64,000 nucleotides of DNA from Altererythrobacter sp. Root672 (lineage in GTDB: Bacteria > Pseudomonadota > Alphaproteobacteria > Sphingomonadales > Sphingomonadaceae), in the NCBI RefSeq assembly GCF_001427865.1, contig NZ_LMHH01000001.1, forward strand, positions 2,286,247 through 2,350,246. The letters are read 5' to 3'. The notes under the pieces were generated by a model that had not been told where the DNA came from, did not search any database, and saw only the letters and a program-made list of their open reading frames with translations. The position numbers and the translations under genes are program-made. This document shows positions 44,209 through 53,260 of this stretch, in pieces. The number at the start of each line of letters is the position of its first letter. Position 1 is the stretch's first letter.

Positions 44209-45663
44209 GTGCATCGGATCGAGCGGAAACCCCAGGAAGTCTTTGGCGACTGGATTGCCGGTGTCGCCGACGACTGGCCGCAGGACGCGCGCGAATGGGC
44301 GCATCGAGAGTTCATCGACACGATCGCCGTCATGGTGCCCGGCGCGGTCGATCCCCTGGCGGACAAGATCTTTGCGACGGTTGAGGCCTGGGGGCACGGC
44401 CCATGCACCGTTTTCGGCAAGCAGCAGAAGTTGGCCGCGCCTTGGGCCGCGCTGGTCAACGGCGCGATCGCCCACGTGCTGGACTTCGACGACAACTTCG
44501 ATCCTCCCAAGGCGCATCCCAGCGCCGTGCTGGTGCCGGCGATCATGGCGGTGGCGGAAGAGGAGAAGCTTTCCGGACCTGCGGTGATCGATGCCTATAT
44601 CGTTGGACTGCAGATACTCGGCCGGATCGGTCAAGGGCTCAACCCCACGCATCGCAATCGCGGCTGGCATGCGACCGCCACCGTGGGGGTAATGGGGGCG
44701 ACCGCTGCGTGCGCGCGGCTTCTTAAGCTGGATGCGGAAACCTGCGCCCGAGCTCTCTCCATCGCCACCAGCATGTCCGGGGGCTTCATGTCGCAGTTCG
44801 GCACGGAGATGAAACCGATCCACGCGGGCCTGGCGGCGAAGGGCGGCATCATGGCTGCGAGGTTTGCGCAGGCAGGCGTCACGGCGGGGGCATTGACGCT
44901 CGATGGTGCCACCGGGATGAATCGGCTGATGGTCGGCCCGGACTATGAACAGCTGCGCGATGCCATGACCCACGTCGAGCATGGGCAGACCTTGCGTTAC
45001 TCGCTCGAAAACGTGGGCGAACCGTTGCTGATTACCGAACACAAGTTCCGCGTGAAACGCTTCCCCACCTGCGGAGCGATCCATCGCGCGATGGACGGGC
45101 TTCTCGATCTCAAGGAGCAGTACGACTTCACCGCCGCCGATGTTGTCTCGGTCGATCTCCTGATGCCGCAAGTACACTTCAACAATGTGTTCTACACGGA
45201 CCCGCAGAATCCCCTGGAGGCCAAGTTTTCCGCTGAATATGCCGTGGGCTGCATTCTCGCTCGCGGAGACTGCACCCTGGCGGACTTCACGCCGGAGAAG
45301 GTGATGTCCGAGGATGTCCGGGCCCTGTTCCCGATCATCCACCGGCATCCGGTCGACAAGGCCGAAAGCGAATTCCCGACCGAGGTCCACGTCGAGTTGA
45401 AGGACGGTCGCAAGGTGAAGGCGGTTATCGCCTGGCCTCGAGGAAGCAAGGCGGCACCTTTCACCGATGCCGAGTACTGGAGCAAATTCGACAAGTGCTG
45501 CGCTGGGGTGCTGGACGATGACGCCCGTGCCCACTTGCGCGATGCATTGGAACGGTTGCCCGATCTGTCCCACGCAGGCGAGATCATGGCCAGAGCCACT
45601 TTCCCGTCTTCTCAAGCGACCAGGCAGCAAGGACAACGAAGAGTCTATGACAACGCCAACTGA
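44209..45663 (+). CDS. MmgE/PrpD-family protein
   Basis: This 484-residue protein belongs to the 2-methylcitrate dehydratase-like superfamily: 'INGAIAHVLDFDD' type motif 'LVNGAIAHVLDFDDNFDPPKAHPSAVLVPAIMAVAE', 'RGWHATATVGVMGATAA', and 'FKRFPTCGAIH'-like 'RVKRFPTCGAIHRAMDG'. Family members dehydrate or isomerise small acids, including cis-aconitate decarboxylase. The GTG start lies five bases after the dehydrogenase stop, so it is co-expressed. Its presence in a glycan-type cluster is unusual and the substrate cannot be predicted. Confidence 0.85.
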   Translation: MHRIERKPQEVFGDWIAGVADDWPQDAREWAHREFIDTIAVMVPGAVDPLADKIFATVEAWGHGPCTVFGKQQKLAAPWAALVNGAIAHVLDFDDNFDPPKAHPSAVLVPAIMAVAEEEKLSGPAVIDAYIVGLQILGRIGQGLNPTHRNRGWHATATVGVMGATAACARLLKLDAETCARALSIATSMSGGFMSQFGTEMKPIHAGLAAKGGIMAARFAQAGVTAGALTLDGATGMNRLMVGPDYEQLRDAMTHVEHGQTLRYSLENVGEPLLITEHKFRVKRFPTCGAIHRAMDGLLDLKEQYDFTAADVVSVDLLMPQVHFNNVFYTDPQNPLEAKFSAEYAVGCILARGDCTLADFTPEKVMSEDVRALFPIIHRHPVDKAESEFPTEVHVELKDGRKVKAVIAWPRGSKAAPFTDAEYWSKFDKCCAGVLDDDARAHLRDALERLPDLSHAGEIMARATFPSSQATRQQGQRRVYDNAN

Positions 45664-46513
45664 CTCGTCGCCGGACCGAACCGGTCCGAGGGCTTCGGTA
45701 CTCGTCATGGCGGCCAGCCGTCGTGGCGAGGACGATCCCGTGGCAAAGCTGCAGCAGAAGTCGCACAAGTGCCTGGTCGAGATTGACGGACAGGTGATGC
45801 TGGAACGCGTGCTTGAAGCGCTGCTCGACAGTGGCTGCTTCGATCGGGCTCACGTCTCCGTCGATCGTCCTGACATACTCACCGCAACTCCGAAAATGTC
45901 GGCTTGGGTCGACGAGGGCCGCGTGGTCTACATACAGTCACACGGCAATCTCGCAGACAGCGTGCTGAAGGCGGTCGAACAGATCGACAAGGCACTGCCC
46001 TTGGTCATCACGACTGGCGACAACGCACTTCATACGCCCGAGATCGTGCGCGACTTCGTACGCGATTTTCATGCGAGCGATGCCGATGCCCTGGTCGGTC
46101 TCACCAAGGAAGACGTGGTGCTACGCGAATATGCAAATTCGGGGCTGGCCTTCCATCGCCTCAAGGACGGCGGCTTTTCCTCGTGCAATCTCTACGGCCT
46201 GAAGAATGAAAACGCGTTGAATTCAGTCAAGGTCTTCGAGAGTGGCGGCCAGTTCGGCAAGCGGCACATCCGCATCCTTAAGGCCTTCGGCCTTTGGCCT
46301 TTCATTGTTTACAAGCTTAAGCTTGCCGACGTTTCGGGTCTCCTGAACGTCATCGGACGCAGGCTTGGCGCCAACATTGAAATTTCCTGGCTGGATTATC
46401 CCTGGGGTCCGATCGACGTAGACCATAAGCACAGTTTCGATTTGGCAGAGGCCACGCTGATCGAACGCGCCCTTGCCACTCAACCGCAGGCGGTCGAGCA
46501 ACGTCCTTCATAA
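45647..46513 (+). CDS. MobA-like nucleotidyltransferase-fold protein
   Basis: This 288-residue protein starts at the ATG giving MTTPTDSSPDR, overlapping the PrpD-like gene by 17 bases. 'ASVLVMAASRRGEDDPVAKLQQKSHKCLVEIDGQVMLERVLEALL' is the start of an NTP_transf_3/MobA-like fold with a modified nucleotide-binding loop, and 'PLVITTGDNALHTPEIVRDFV' contains a metal-binding Asp. It resembles enzymes making CDP- or GDP-activated alcohols or sugars. It is the last gene of the cluster; an IS6 remnant follows after about 100 bases. Confidence 0.75.
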   Translation: MTTPTDSSPDRTGPRASVLVMAASRRGEDDPVAKLQQKSHKCLVEIDGQVMLERVLEALLDSGCFDRAHVSVDRPDILTATPKMSAWVDEGRVVYIQSHGNLADSVLKAVEQIDKALPLVITTGDNALHTPEIVRDFVRDFHASDADALVGLTKEDVVLREYANSGLAFHRLKDGGFSSCNLYGLKNENALNSVKVFESGGQFGKRHIRILKAFGLWPFIVYKLKLADVSGLLNVIGRRLGANIEISWLDYPWGPIDVDHKHSFDLAEATLIERALATQPQAVEQRPS

Positions 46514-46610
46514 TCCCATCAATCGATGAGAAAGCCGTCGCGGCGGATGCAAACCCGATCACGATCATGACGTGACTTTCCTCAGGCCGAGAAATTGCAG
46601 GCGACTGACT

Positions 46611-46871
46611 GGCGGTGCTGTCAGCCTAACGCCAACTCGGCTCCACTGGCGCTGATCTCGGGGCAGATGTCGATGCCGTGTTCGGAGAGCAGTTCCTCGA
46701 CGTTCCTTAGCGACCACGAGAACTGCACATACATCATCCCCACGAGGCGGATCACCTCGGGTGAGGAGTTGAAATAGCGGAACGGGTTGGCTGGTTTCCT
46801 AGATCGGGGCATGCGCTGTCGTGCCTCAAGTCGGCCAAGGCGCCATCCGGTGCGTTTGCTCTGACACCGCC
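46611..46871 (-). mobile_element. Internally deleted IS6-family element (261 bp)
   Basis: Both ends carry a GGCGGTG-CTGTCAG-type inverted repeat (46611 inward and 46871 inward). Between them only the first ~50 codons of the transposase and the last ~40 bases of the element remain, so the middle is deleted. No target duplication was found by eye. The element is non-autonomous but keeps both ends. Confidence 0.75.
46621..46812 (-). pseudogene. IS6-family transposase, N-terminal fragment
   Basis: 'MPRSRKPANPFRYFNSSPEVIRLVGMMYVQFSWSLRNVEELLSEHGIDICPE' is the conserved N-terminus of IS6-family DDE transposases. After 'DICPE' the frame runs into the other end of the element and stops. All catalytic residues are lost. 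Confidence 0.85.
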
Positions 46872-47097
46872 CCCTTTGGAAATATTCGAACCGCATGTTA
46901 TAGTCATTGCGGGGTCGGCGGTAAGGATCGCGTCTCGAAAGAACGCGCGGCAATTTGAGGCGAAGCGTTGCGATTGGCGTCAGTCCTAGATTGAGCTTCT
47001 TCGCGCTGATTCAAATCATCCGATGCATCGGTTATTGCTATAAGCCAAACCTGTCCGGCCCTACCGTTTCCGTTCGCAGCAACAAGGGGTGACGGGG

Positions 47098-48990
47098 ATG
47101 AGCACTGGCGGTTTCGCAGCCACCGTTTCGATCCATCAGCGTCTGTTCCAGCTCCTGTTGCGCGCCACCTACAATGCCGGACTAGCGACGCCGCAGCTGG
47201 TGATGAGCAATCCCGGGGCGAGCGCGCGCATCTTCTTCGCGCTGCCCCAGGTCAGGATCGGTGGCTTTCCCGATGCCGGCGGCATGTTCTTCGATCTCGA
47301 AGGATGGGGCCCGTTTACCCTCGGCCCGCTCGCGCGCAAGGTTAAGATGCGGATGACGATGAGGGCCCTGGCCATGGTCGAGGTCGTTGCCGGCGAGCTA
47401 TCGGTCAACGTGGATATCGCCACGCTCGAATTCACGAATCTCTCGATCGACCCCTACAGCGGAGGCCTGTTCTCCCAGCCGGAACTTGATCTCCTTGCGT
47501 CCGATCCGTTTCGCGCGGCCCTGCTCCAGGCCATGCGTGGACTTTTCGTCACCATCAACGCGGTCTTGAAGCCTTTCTCACTCGAATTCATCGGGAGCCT
47601 TGCGGCAGAACCGAGCCTCACGGCGCGTGCCGCCTATGCGCCGGAGACCCTGCTTGTCGGTCTCGACGTGGACAATGACGAGATTTCGACCAGCGGCACC
47701 GGCCCTCTCACTGACGAGACCCGCGGCCACGAGATCGGCATCTGGGTCTCCCCGCGCGCGCTGCCGTCGGCCTTCGGCCTGATACGCACCAAGATCGAGG
47801 ATGGTGTCGCCGAACAGGGCGCAGTGCTCGAGGCTCTCTCGATCGTCCCGTATGATGGCTACATCGAAATCATCGGCCGAGCCTCCAAATCGGGCGGCAG
47901 CGTGAACTTCTCGGTCAAGGCGCGGCCGCGCCTCAAGCGTCCGGACACCGTCGACGAATGGCACGAGCAATACGGCGAGCATTTTGTAGTTCGCTATCCC
48001 GGCGCTGAAGAGATCTGGTTCGAGATGGACGACATCCAGGTCGACATCACACGCCCCTGGTGGGCGGTCGGTGCAGAGATCCTCGCATCGATGCTGAGTT
48101 TCGGCCTCGGCGCCGCCGTGATGGAAGCCTATGTCAGCATGATCCGCGGCAATATCGAATCCGGGATCGAGGATGGAGAAACGCCGGACAGTCAGCTCGA
48201 ACGGTACATGAGCCGGCGCAATCGCGAATTCACCCTGATCGGCGTGACCCGCCCGAAAATGCAGCTGCGGGTCGAGGAACTCGAGAGTCACGCCGAGGGC
48301 CTCTATACGGGTATTCGGATCCGTCCGGACATGTGGTGGGGTGCGGAGCTGGGCGGAACATACTCGATCTCCGCTGAAGAGGCCGCCGCCGCCGCCCCGC
48401 GCTTCGTGCTGAAACTGCCGGTCGATGTCCTGATGAGCGATCCCGAGCTCCGTGTCGCCTGGACGGTGAGGCGCCGCGACACCAACGAGATTATTCTCCA
48501 GCGCGATGTTCTGGCAGCCGGCAGTCTCTCAATCGGAGTCGACGGCTCGATGGTCGATTTTCTCGCTATCGACGCGCTCCTTGTCGATGTGCGACTCTAT
48601 CGCACCCTGGGTGCCGAGATCGACAATATCTATTCCGGCACTGTGACGATGCCGGTCACTGACTACGTAGACCGCTCGCATCCCTTCGTCCGCTGGAGCC
48701 ATCAGACCGTTGTGCCCATCGTTCGGGTCGAACCGGGCGGCAGCCAGACTTCCATCACCGAAGTCGCTGTGGGCCGCAACTCCGCGATCCACCGCACCGC
48801 CATTCCGGGCCGTTGCAGGATGCTGCGCAACTATTCGCTGGACCGCGTCCTGCCTCGTAACGGGCCGCCCTTCGAGCTCGAATATCTCGACTCCCTGCCG
48901 TTTCCCATCGAGGACATCGCCCAGCACCGCAGTGGTCTTTGCGACTATTGCTTTTTTGGCGGCCCGACAAAGACTGATCCGCTGATCTGA
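47098..48990 (+). CDS. Large uncharacterised protein, first gene of candidate new system
   Basis: This 630-residue protein has no recognised family. The ATG at 47098 with AAGGGG eight bases upstream is preferred to the GTG at 47089. Residues ~40-260 alternate amphipathic strands and long helices ('GWGPFTLGPLARKVKMRMTMRALAMVEVVAGELSVNVDIATLEFTNLSID'), a pattern that reminds me of TULIP/BPI-like lipid-binding proteins; this is a weak impression. A hydrophobic stretch lies near residue 330 (WWAVGAEILASMLSFGLGAAVMEAY). The C-terminal ~200 residues are beta-rich and end in a tail with 'CDYCFFGG'. There is no signal peptide. IS6 remnants lie on both sides. It may belong with the genes at 49400-55988, or be separated from them by the IS. 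Confidence 0.6.
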   Translation: MSTGGFAATVSIHQRLFQLLLRATYNAGLATPQLVMSNPGASARIFFALPQVRIGGFPDAGGMFFDLEGWGPFTLGPLARKVKMRMTMRALAMVEVVAGELSVNVDIATLEFTNLSIDPYSGGLFSQPELDLLASDPFRAALLQAMRGLFVTINAVLKPFSLEFIGSLAAEPSLTARAAYAPETLLVGLDVDNDEISTSGTGPLTDETRGHEIGIWVSPRALPSAFGLIRTKIEDGVAEQGAVLEALSIVPYDGYIEIIGRASKSGGSVNFSVKARPRLKRPDTVDEWHEQYGEHFVVRYPGAEEIWFEMDDIQVDITRPWWAVGAEILASMLSFGLGAAVMEAYVSMIRGNIESGIEDGETPDSQLERYMSRRNREFTLIGVTRPKMQLRVEELESHAEGLYTGIRIRPDMWWGAELGGTYSISAEEAAAAAPRFVLKLPVDVLMSDPELRVAWTVRRRDTNEIILQRDVLAAGSLSIGVDGSMVDFLAIDALLVDVRLYRTLGAEIDNIYSGTVTMPVTDYVDRSHPFVRWSHQTVVPIVRVEPGGSQTSITEVAVGRNSAIHRTAIPGRCRMLRNYSLDRVLPRNGPPFELEYLDSLPFPIEDIAQHRSGLCDYCFFGGPTKTDPLI

Positions 48991-49128
48991 TCCTCAGCCG
49001 AGCAACCGACTGGCTTCGCCTCCTGCACATAGCCGACCTGGTCATGCAGACGAGAAAAGGAGACCTCGCGTACGCGGGGCAATGAACCGGATGATCTCGG
49101 GCGATGTCCGGAATGGGCCAGACTAGGT

Positions 49129-49318
49129 GGCGGCGCTGTCAGTTTGAGCGCAACTGGTCTCCCCTTGCTGCACGTGGCACCCGAAGACAGCAACTAACTC
49201 GCAAGCATCTGCCACTCGGCCGCGGCAACCAAGGGTCGAGTTTTGTAAGTCTTACGATCGAAGAAGTAGCGTTCCTGGTCGATTGTCCAACAGCACCTCT
49301 CTCGCGGCGCTTTCGCAT
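49129..49318 (-). mobile_element. IS6-family remnant with transposase C-terminus
   Basis: The end GGCGGCGCTGTCAG begins at 49129. On the minus strand a frame ending at 49194 reads 'QERYFFDRKTYKTRPLVAAAEWQMLAS', which matches the C-terminus of the transposase at 63824 ('LERHLTDRQPYKTRRSAALAEWQNLMA'). Homology fades upstream of about 49318, apart from 'RKRRER'. It is a decayed partial copy. Confidence 0.7.
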
Positions 49319-49399
49319 CTTCTGACTCTCGAAATGACCCGATGAGTGATAAGTAAAGCTCACACATAGAATGCGGCCCTCCTCCGGAAAGGAGCGACT

Positions 49400-51148
49400 A
49401 TGGCAAAGCAGCTCGACTTGAACGCTTCAACTAGGGCGGCTCTCGAGAGAGGCGCTGGCGTCAGGAGGGCTATCGCCGTCCGCATAGTGGCAGAACGAAA
49501 TGCACGCGGCGGCTTTCGTAGCATCAACGATCTGCGAACAATCGAAGGCATCACCGATGAGGACCTTGCGGCGCTAAAAGCGAACGTTTTCGTGCGCGGT
49601 GATAGCCGGCAACGCAGTGCGAAGGCCGGGAGGTCAGGATCCGAAAAGGAGGCGAGACCTCCGACCGTCTTCAGCGCCGCCATCGATGCCTCGTTTCAGG
49701 CTGACGCCAACGTCCGCGGAGCACTCACCGAGAATCTGAAGCCGCTGCGCGCCGATGCCGAAGCCATCGATGTAAGGCTGCAAGCCGCGTTCAAGAATTT
49801 CACTGCAGACACACTCATCGGCGAGCGCGGTCAGCGCCACTATGTCGCACCCGGGTCAAATCCGTCGGGTGAACTCGATCAAATCATAACCCAGCGGGTG
49901 AAAGAGCTTCGATCCGGGGGCGAACGCCGCGGCCTCGCGCTGCACGACACGCCCGAGCTGCGCAGACTAGTCAAGAAGGGCGACAACGGCAAATCGGTCG
50001 TCGATCTGGGCAAACTCATCGAATACATCGACCGCAAGAGCCGGACCTCCACCTTGGTGACCGAGCCGGAACATGCGCCGCTCGCAGCTGAGATCGAAGC
50101 TGAAAGGCTCCTCGTGGACGCTGAGCGTCCCGGCGAGAATGGGAATGGCCAAGGTGTGGTGCGACGCAAGACATCGGCGCTCGAGGCACGAGATGTTAGT
50201 CCGATGGTCGAGGAAGCAGTCGCCGTGCAGATGGAATCGGTGACGGCGCCGGAAACCCAACTTACCTACGGCAAGATTCCCAATAGTGCCGACGACGACA
50301 AGGTGCAGAAGGAAATTCGGGAGAATTTCGAACTGCGGATCGGGGCATCGGATGTTACCGCCTACCACGACTTTCACACCCTGCAGATCGCCTTCCGGCA
50401 CGTCTGGACACGGATTTTCGATGGCCAACTGACCACTCTGGGGCAGGACCTCTATCGCGAGTACGTAAGGCTTAAGGACTTCAGCGGTTCCACAGCGGCT
50501 GACATTCCGGTGGGCAGTCTCGAAGATTTGCGGCGGCTGATGGATGAAATCAAGAAGCTCAGTCAATTCGTCGACGAAGAGACGCCTGACAACTTGCGAC
50601 CGGGGGGAAGCGAGGCCAAGAGCGGCGGACTGCCGACACCGACACCTGAGGATGCGGCCCGGGGTGCGGTGGCGGTGGCGACCGGCGGTGCCAGCCTGTT
50701 CATCGAGTGGGCCTTCAATGAGCTCATCAAGGCCGGCAACCGCCCCGTACGCGTGACGTGGGCTGAGTTCCCGCTCAAGCTCAACGAAGGCCGCGGCAAC
50801 ATCATCGAGCTACGGCCACCCGAGCAGAACGTGATGCCGCCTGGAGCCGTGGAAATGGTGCTCGAAACTGATTCAAACTCTTACAAGAAGAAGATCACGT
50901 TCCAGCAGTGGGATCGCGATAGCCAGCGGCCAATCTACAGCGCAGACCTGCAGAACTTCGGCGGTGGCCACGGTCCTATCGACCGCGTGGTGCTGAACGC
51001 CTCGCAGATGCAGAACGGCACGCTCAAGTTCATTTCGGAAGATGAGGTGGTCAACGAGCTGCTGCTCGGTCGATACGTGCTCGGCGAGCTCGGCGAGCGG
51101 CTCATGGATCGGACGCGGCTGACGTTCCGTTGGAAAGGGCAGAGGTAA
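49400..51148 (+). CDS. HhH-headed large protein of unknown function
   Basis: This 582-residue protein has a strong ribosome binding site (AAGGAG, five bases before ATG). Residues 1-65 form a helix-hairpin-helix pair of the ComEA type: 'LDLNASTRAALERGAGVRRAIAVRIVAERNARGGFRSINDLRTIEGITDEDLAAL', which binds DNA or serves as a protein module in other families. The remaining ~500 residues match nothing I know; a helical middle with 'AYHDFHTLQIAFRHVWTRIFDG' is followed by a Gly/Pro-rich hinge and a beta-rich C-terminus. There is no signal peptide or clear TM helix. It is directly followed (2 bases) by the coiled-coil gene. Confidence 0.7.
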   Translation: MAKQLDLNASTRAALERGAGVRRAIAVRIVAERNARGGFRSINDLRTIEGITDEDLAALKANVFVRGDSRQRSAKAGRSGSEKEARPPTVFSAAIDASFQADANVRGALTENLKPLRADAEAIDVRLQAAFKNFTADTLIGERGQRHYVAPGSNPSGELDQIITQRVKELRSGGERRGLALHDTPELRRLVKKGDNGKSVVDLGKLIEYIDRKSRTSTLVTEPEHAPLAAEIEAERLLVDAERPGENGNGQGVVRRKTSALEARDVSPMVEEAVAVQMESVTAPETQLTYGKIPNSADDDKVQKEIRENFELRIGASDVTAYHDFHTLQIAFRHVWTRIFDGQLTTLGQDLYREYVRLKDFSGSTAADIPVGSLEDLRRLMDEIKKLSQFVDEETPDNLRPGGSEAKSGGLPTPTPEDAARGAVAVATGGASLFIEWAFNELIKAGNRPVRVTWAEFPLKLNEGRGNIIELRPPEQNVMPPGAVEMVLETDSNSYKKKITFQQWDRDSQRPIYSADLQNFGGGHGPIDRVVLNASQMQNGTLKFISEDEVVNELLLGRYVLGELGERLMDRTRLTFRWKGQR

Positions 51149-51150
51149 CC

Positions 51151-53259
51151 GTGGCAGCCATCAACACCTTTCAGGCAACCGCCTCACCCGGCGTGGGTAA
51201 CGCGGCAATCCAGTCCCTGCGGGCCACCGAGGCGAGAGAGGTCAAGGCAGCCGATCCGCTCGGCGCGTCCAGTCGTCTGGCGCAGCTCCTCGTCAAGATG
51301 GAGAAACTGCTGGCCGAGCGCTACGCCTTCGACGTGTTCGCCAGGGATTCCATCAACTTCGGAATCATGGTGACATACCGTCAGGCCTGGAAGCCCGAGC
51401 ATTATCAGGTCGGCGACCTCGTCAGCACCATCCCGCTCGCATCCAAGGAGATCCGGCGTTACACCACCCGCTCGGTGATCAAGAAGTCGCGAGCGGAAAA
51501 GGAGATCGAAGACAATCTCCAGACCCGCAAGACCGAGTCCACCGATACCACCCGAGCAGACCAGCAGATCGTAAAGAAGGCGCAGGAGAAGACTCACTTC
51601 AACCTGTCCGCCAGCGAAACCTTTGGCGGTGACGGCATGTCGATCACCGCCACTCAGAGCGGCGGGGGTGATAGCACCAGGGATTCGCAGCAGACCAAGA
51701 ACGAGATGCGCGAGAGTGTGCTGAAGAGCGCGCAGGAATTCCGCGAACAGCACCGCATGGAGATCGACACCAGCGCGAGCTCAGAGGACGAGGCCACGAC
51801 CTTTCACGAGATCCAAAACCCAAACGATGAACTCGCGGTCACCTATCTCTTTTATGAGCTCCAGCGCACGTACCTGATCAGCGAGCGCATTCACAAGCTC
51901 ACTCCAGTCATCCTGGTGGCCAATGAAGTCCCGGCGCCACACGAGATCGACGACGCCTGGCTGATCCAGCACGACTGGATCCTGCGCCGCTGCATCCTCG
52001 ATGACTCCTTCCGGCCAGCGCTCGAATATCTCACCGGGAGCTTCGTCGGGGCCGAGGTGAACATCCGGATTCTCGAATCCAACGCCATCGCGCAGAAACA
52101 CCTGGTCGATAAGATCAACCAGCAGATCCAGACGCAAATGGGTCTGCTCGCCAGCAACGAGCGCAGCGTCCAGGAAGCGGTTGAGGGACTGACCGACACC
52201 CAACAAGCGCAGGGCATCTTCAACACCGTCAAACGCATCTTCGACCCCATCGGCATCACTGGCGGCGCGGACAGCGGCGCCACCGACGCTGCCCAGGCAA
52301 TGGTCGACTATTCGCGGCAGGCTCTCGACCGTGTCGAGCGCGAACGGGCGCGATTGATGGCGCAACTGGAAGTCGCCACGACCGCGCTGGAGTCCGCAGT
52401 CAACAAGCTCTCCATCGCCGTGAAGGAGCACTACGACCGCGTCGCAGAGATCGATCGGCTGCGCGTGCACGTCAAAGAGAACGTGCTTTATTACATGCAG
52501 GCCATCTGGCGGCAGGAGCCGCCCGACCAGCGGTTCTTCCGCTTGTACGACATCGACGTACCCATCGTCTCGCCAGTCACCAACGGCGTTAACGTCAATG
52601 TTTCTGCAGGTGATAACGGGCGGACCATGCCGCCAGGCCTCAGCGCCGTGCTGGGCAAGGACGATGCGCTGATAAGCAAGCTGCCCATGCCCGAGGTCAC
52701 CGTCACTCGGAAGAAGCTCGTGGACGTTGCAGACCTTGATAACGTGCTCGCCTACAAGGGCAATTACATGGTCTTCGCTCTCAAGGAGAACAACTACATC
52801 ACGCTGCATATGATGCAGGACTATCTGGACGTAGGCGCTGATCTCTTGCTTCGCGATCCCGACGAAGTGGGCAATTACAGCATCGACCAGTTGCAGAAGT
52901 ACGCCGAAACCGTGCTGGAGAAGATCACCGATCCCGCGGAAAAGGCGGAGCGCCGTGAAGAGCTCAAGCAGATGATAAAGGACCGGCTCCTGTCGCCTCG
53001 CCAGGAAAGCGAGCGGATCATCGTGCCGACGAATTCGCTGTACATCGAATGCCTGGTCGGGGCTCATCCGTTGCTCGAAGACTTCAAGCTCATACACCGC
53101 GCACTCGACGTGAAGAAGGTCCAGGCCGAAGTTCGGCGGGCTGAACTGGAGAATATCCGGCTCGCCGCGCGGGCACTGGAAGGCGAACGCGAAGATCCTG
53201 ACATAGAGAAGAAGATAGTCGTCGAGGGTCCGGTCGCAGGTATCATTCCAGGCGATTGA
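51151..53259 (+). CDS. Large coiled-coil protein of unknown function
   Basis: This 702-residue protein starts at a GTG with AGAGG five bases upstream; the open frame starts seven codons earlier inside the previous gene. Residues ~60-220 include 'GIMVTYRQAWKPEHYQVGDLVSTIPLASKEIRRYTTRSVIKKSRAEKEIEDNL', a long charged, helical section with Ser/Thr/Gln-rich parts. 'LPVTFLFYELQR'-like 'LAVTYLFYELQRTYLISERIHKLTPVILVANEVPAPHEIDDAWLIQHDWILRRCILDD' follows, then ~150 residues of strong coiled coil (residues ~340-455). The C-terminal third is mixed and ends in another helix. The highly patterned sequence suggests a structural, perhaps filament- or shell-forming protein. No family name is known to me. 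Confidence 0.7.
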   Translation: MAAINTFQATASPGVGNAAIQSLRATEAREVKAADPLGASSRLAQLLVKMEKLLAERYAFDVFARDSINFGIMVTYRQAWKPEHYQVGDLVSTIPLASKEIRRYTTRSVIKKSRAEKEIEDNLQTRKTESTDTTRADQQIVKKAQEKTHFNLSASETFGGDGMSITATQSGGGDSTRDSQQTKNEMRESVLKSAQEFREQHRMEIDTSASSEDEATTFHEIQNPNDELAVTYLFYELQRTYLISERIHKLTPVILVANEVPAPHEIDDAWLIQHDWILRRCILDDSFRPALEYLTGSFVGAEVNIRILESNAIAQKHLVDKINQQIQTQMGLLASNERSVQEAVEGLTDTQQAQGIFNTVKRIFDPIGITGGADSGATDAAQAMVDYSRQALDRVERERARLMAQLEVATTALESAVNKLSIAVKEHYDRVAEIDRLRVHVKENVLYYMQAIWRQEPPDQRFFRLYDIDVPIVSPVTNGVNVNVSAGDNGRTMPPGLSAVLGKDDALISKLPMPEVTVTRKKLVDVADLDNVLAYKGNYMVFALKENNYITLHMMQDYLDVGADLLLRDPDEVGNYSIDQLQKYAETVLEKITDPAEKAERREELKQMIKDRLLSPRQESERIIVPTNSLYIECLVGAHPLLEDFKLIHRALDVKKVQAEVRRAELENIRLAARALEGEREDPDIEKKIVVEGPVAGIIPGD

Positions 53260-53260
53260 C

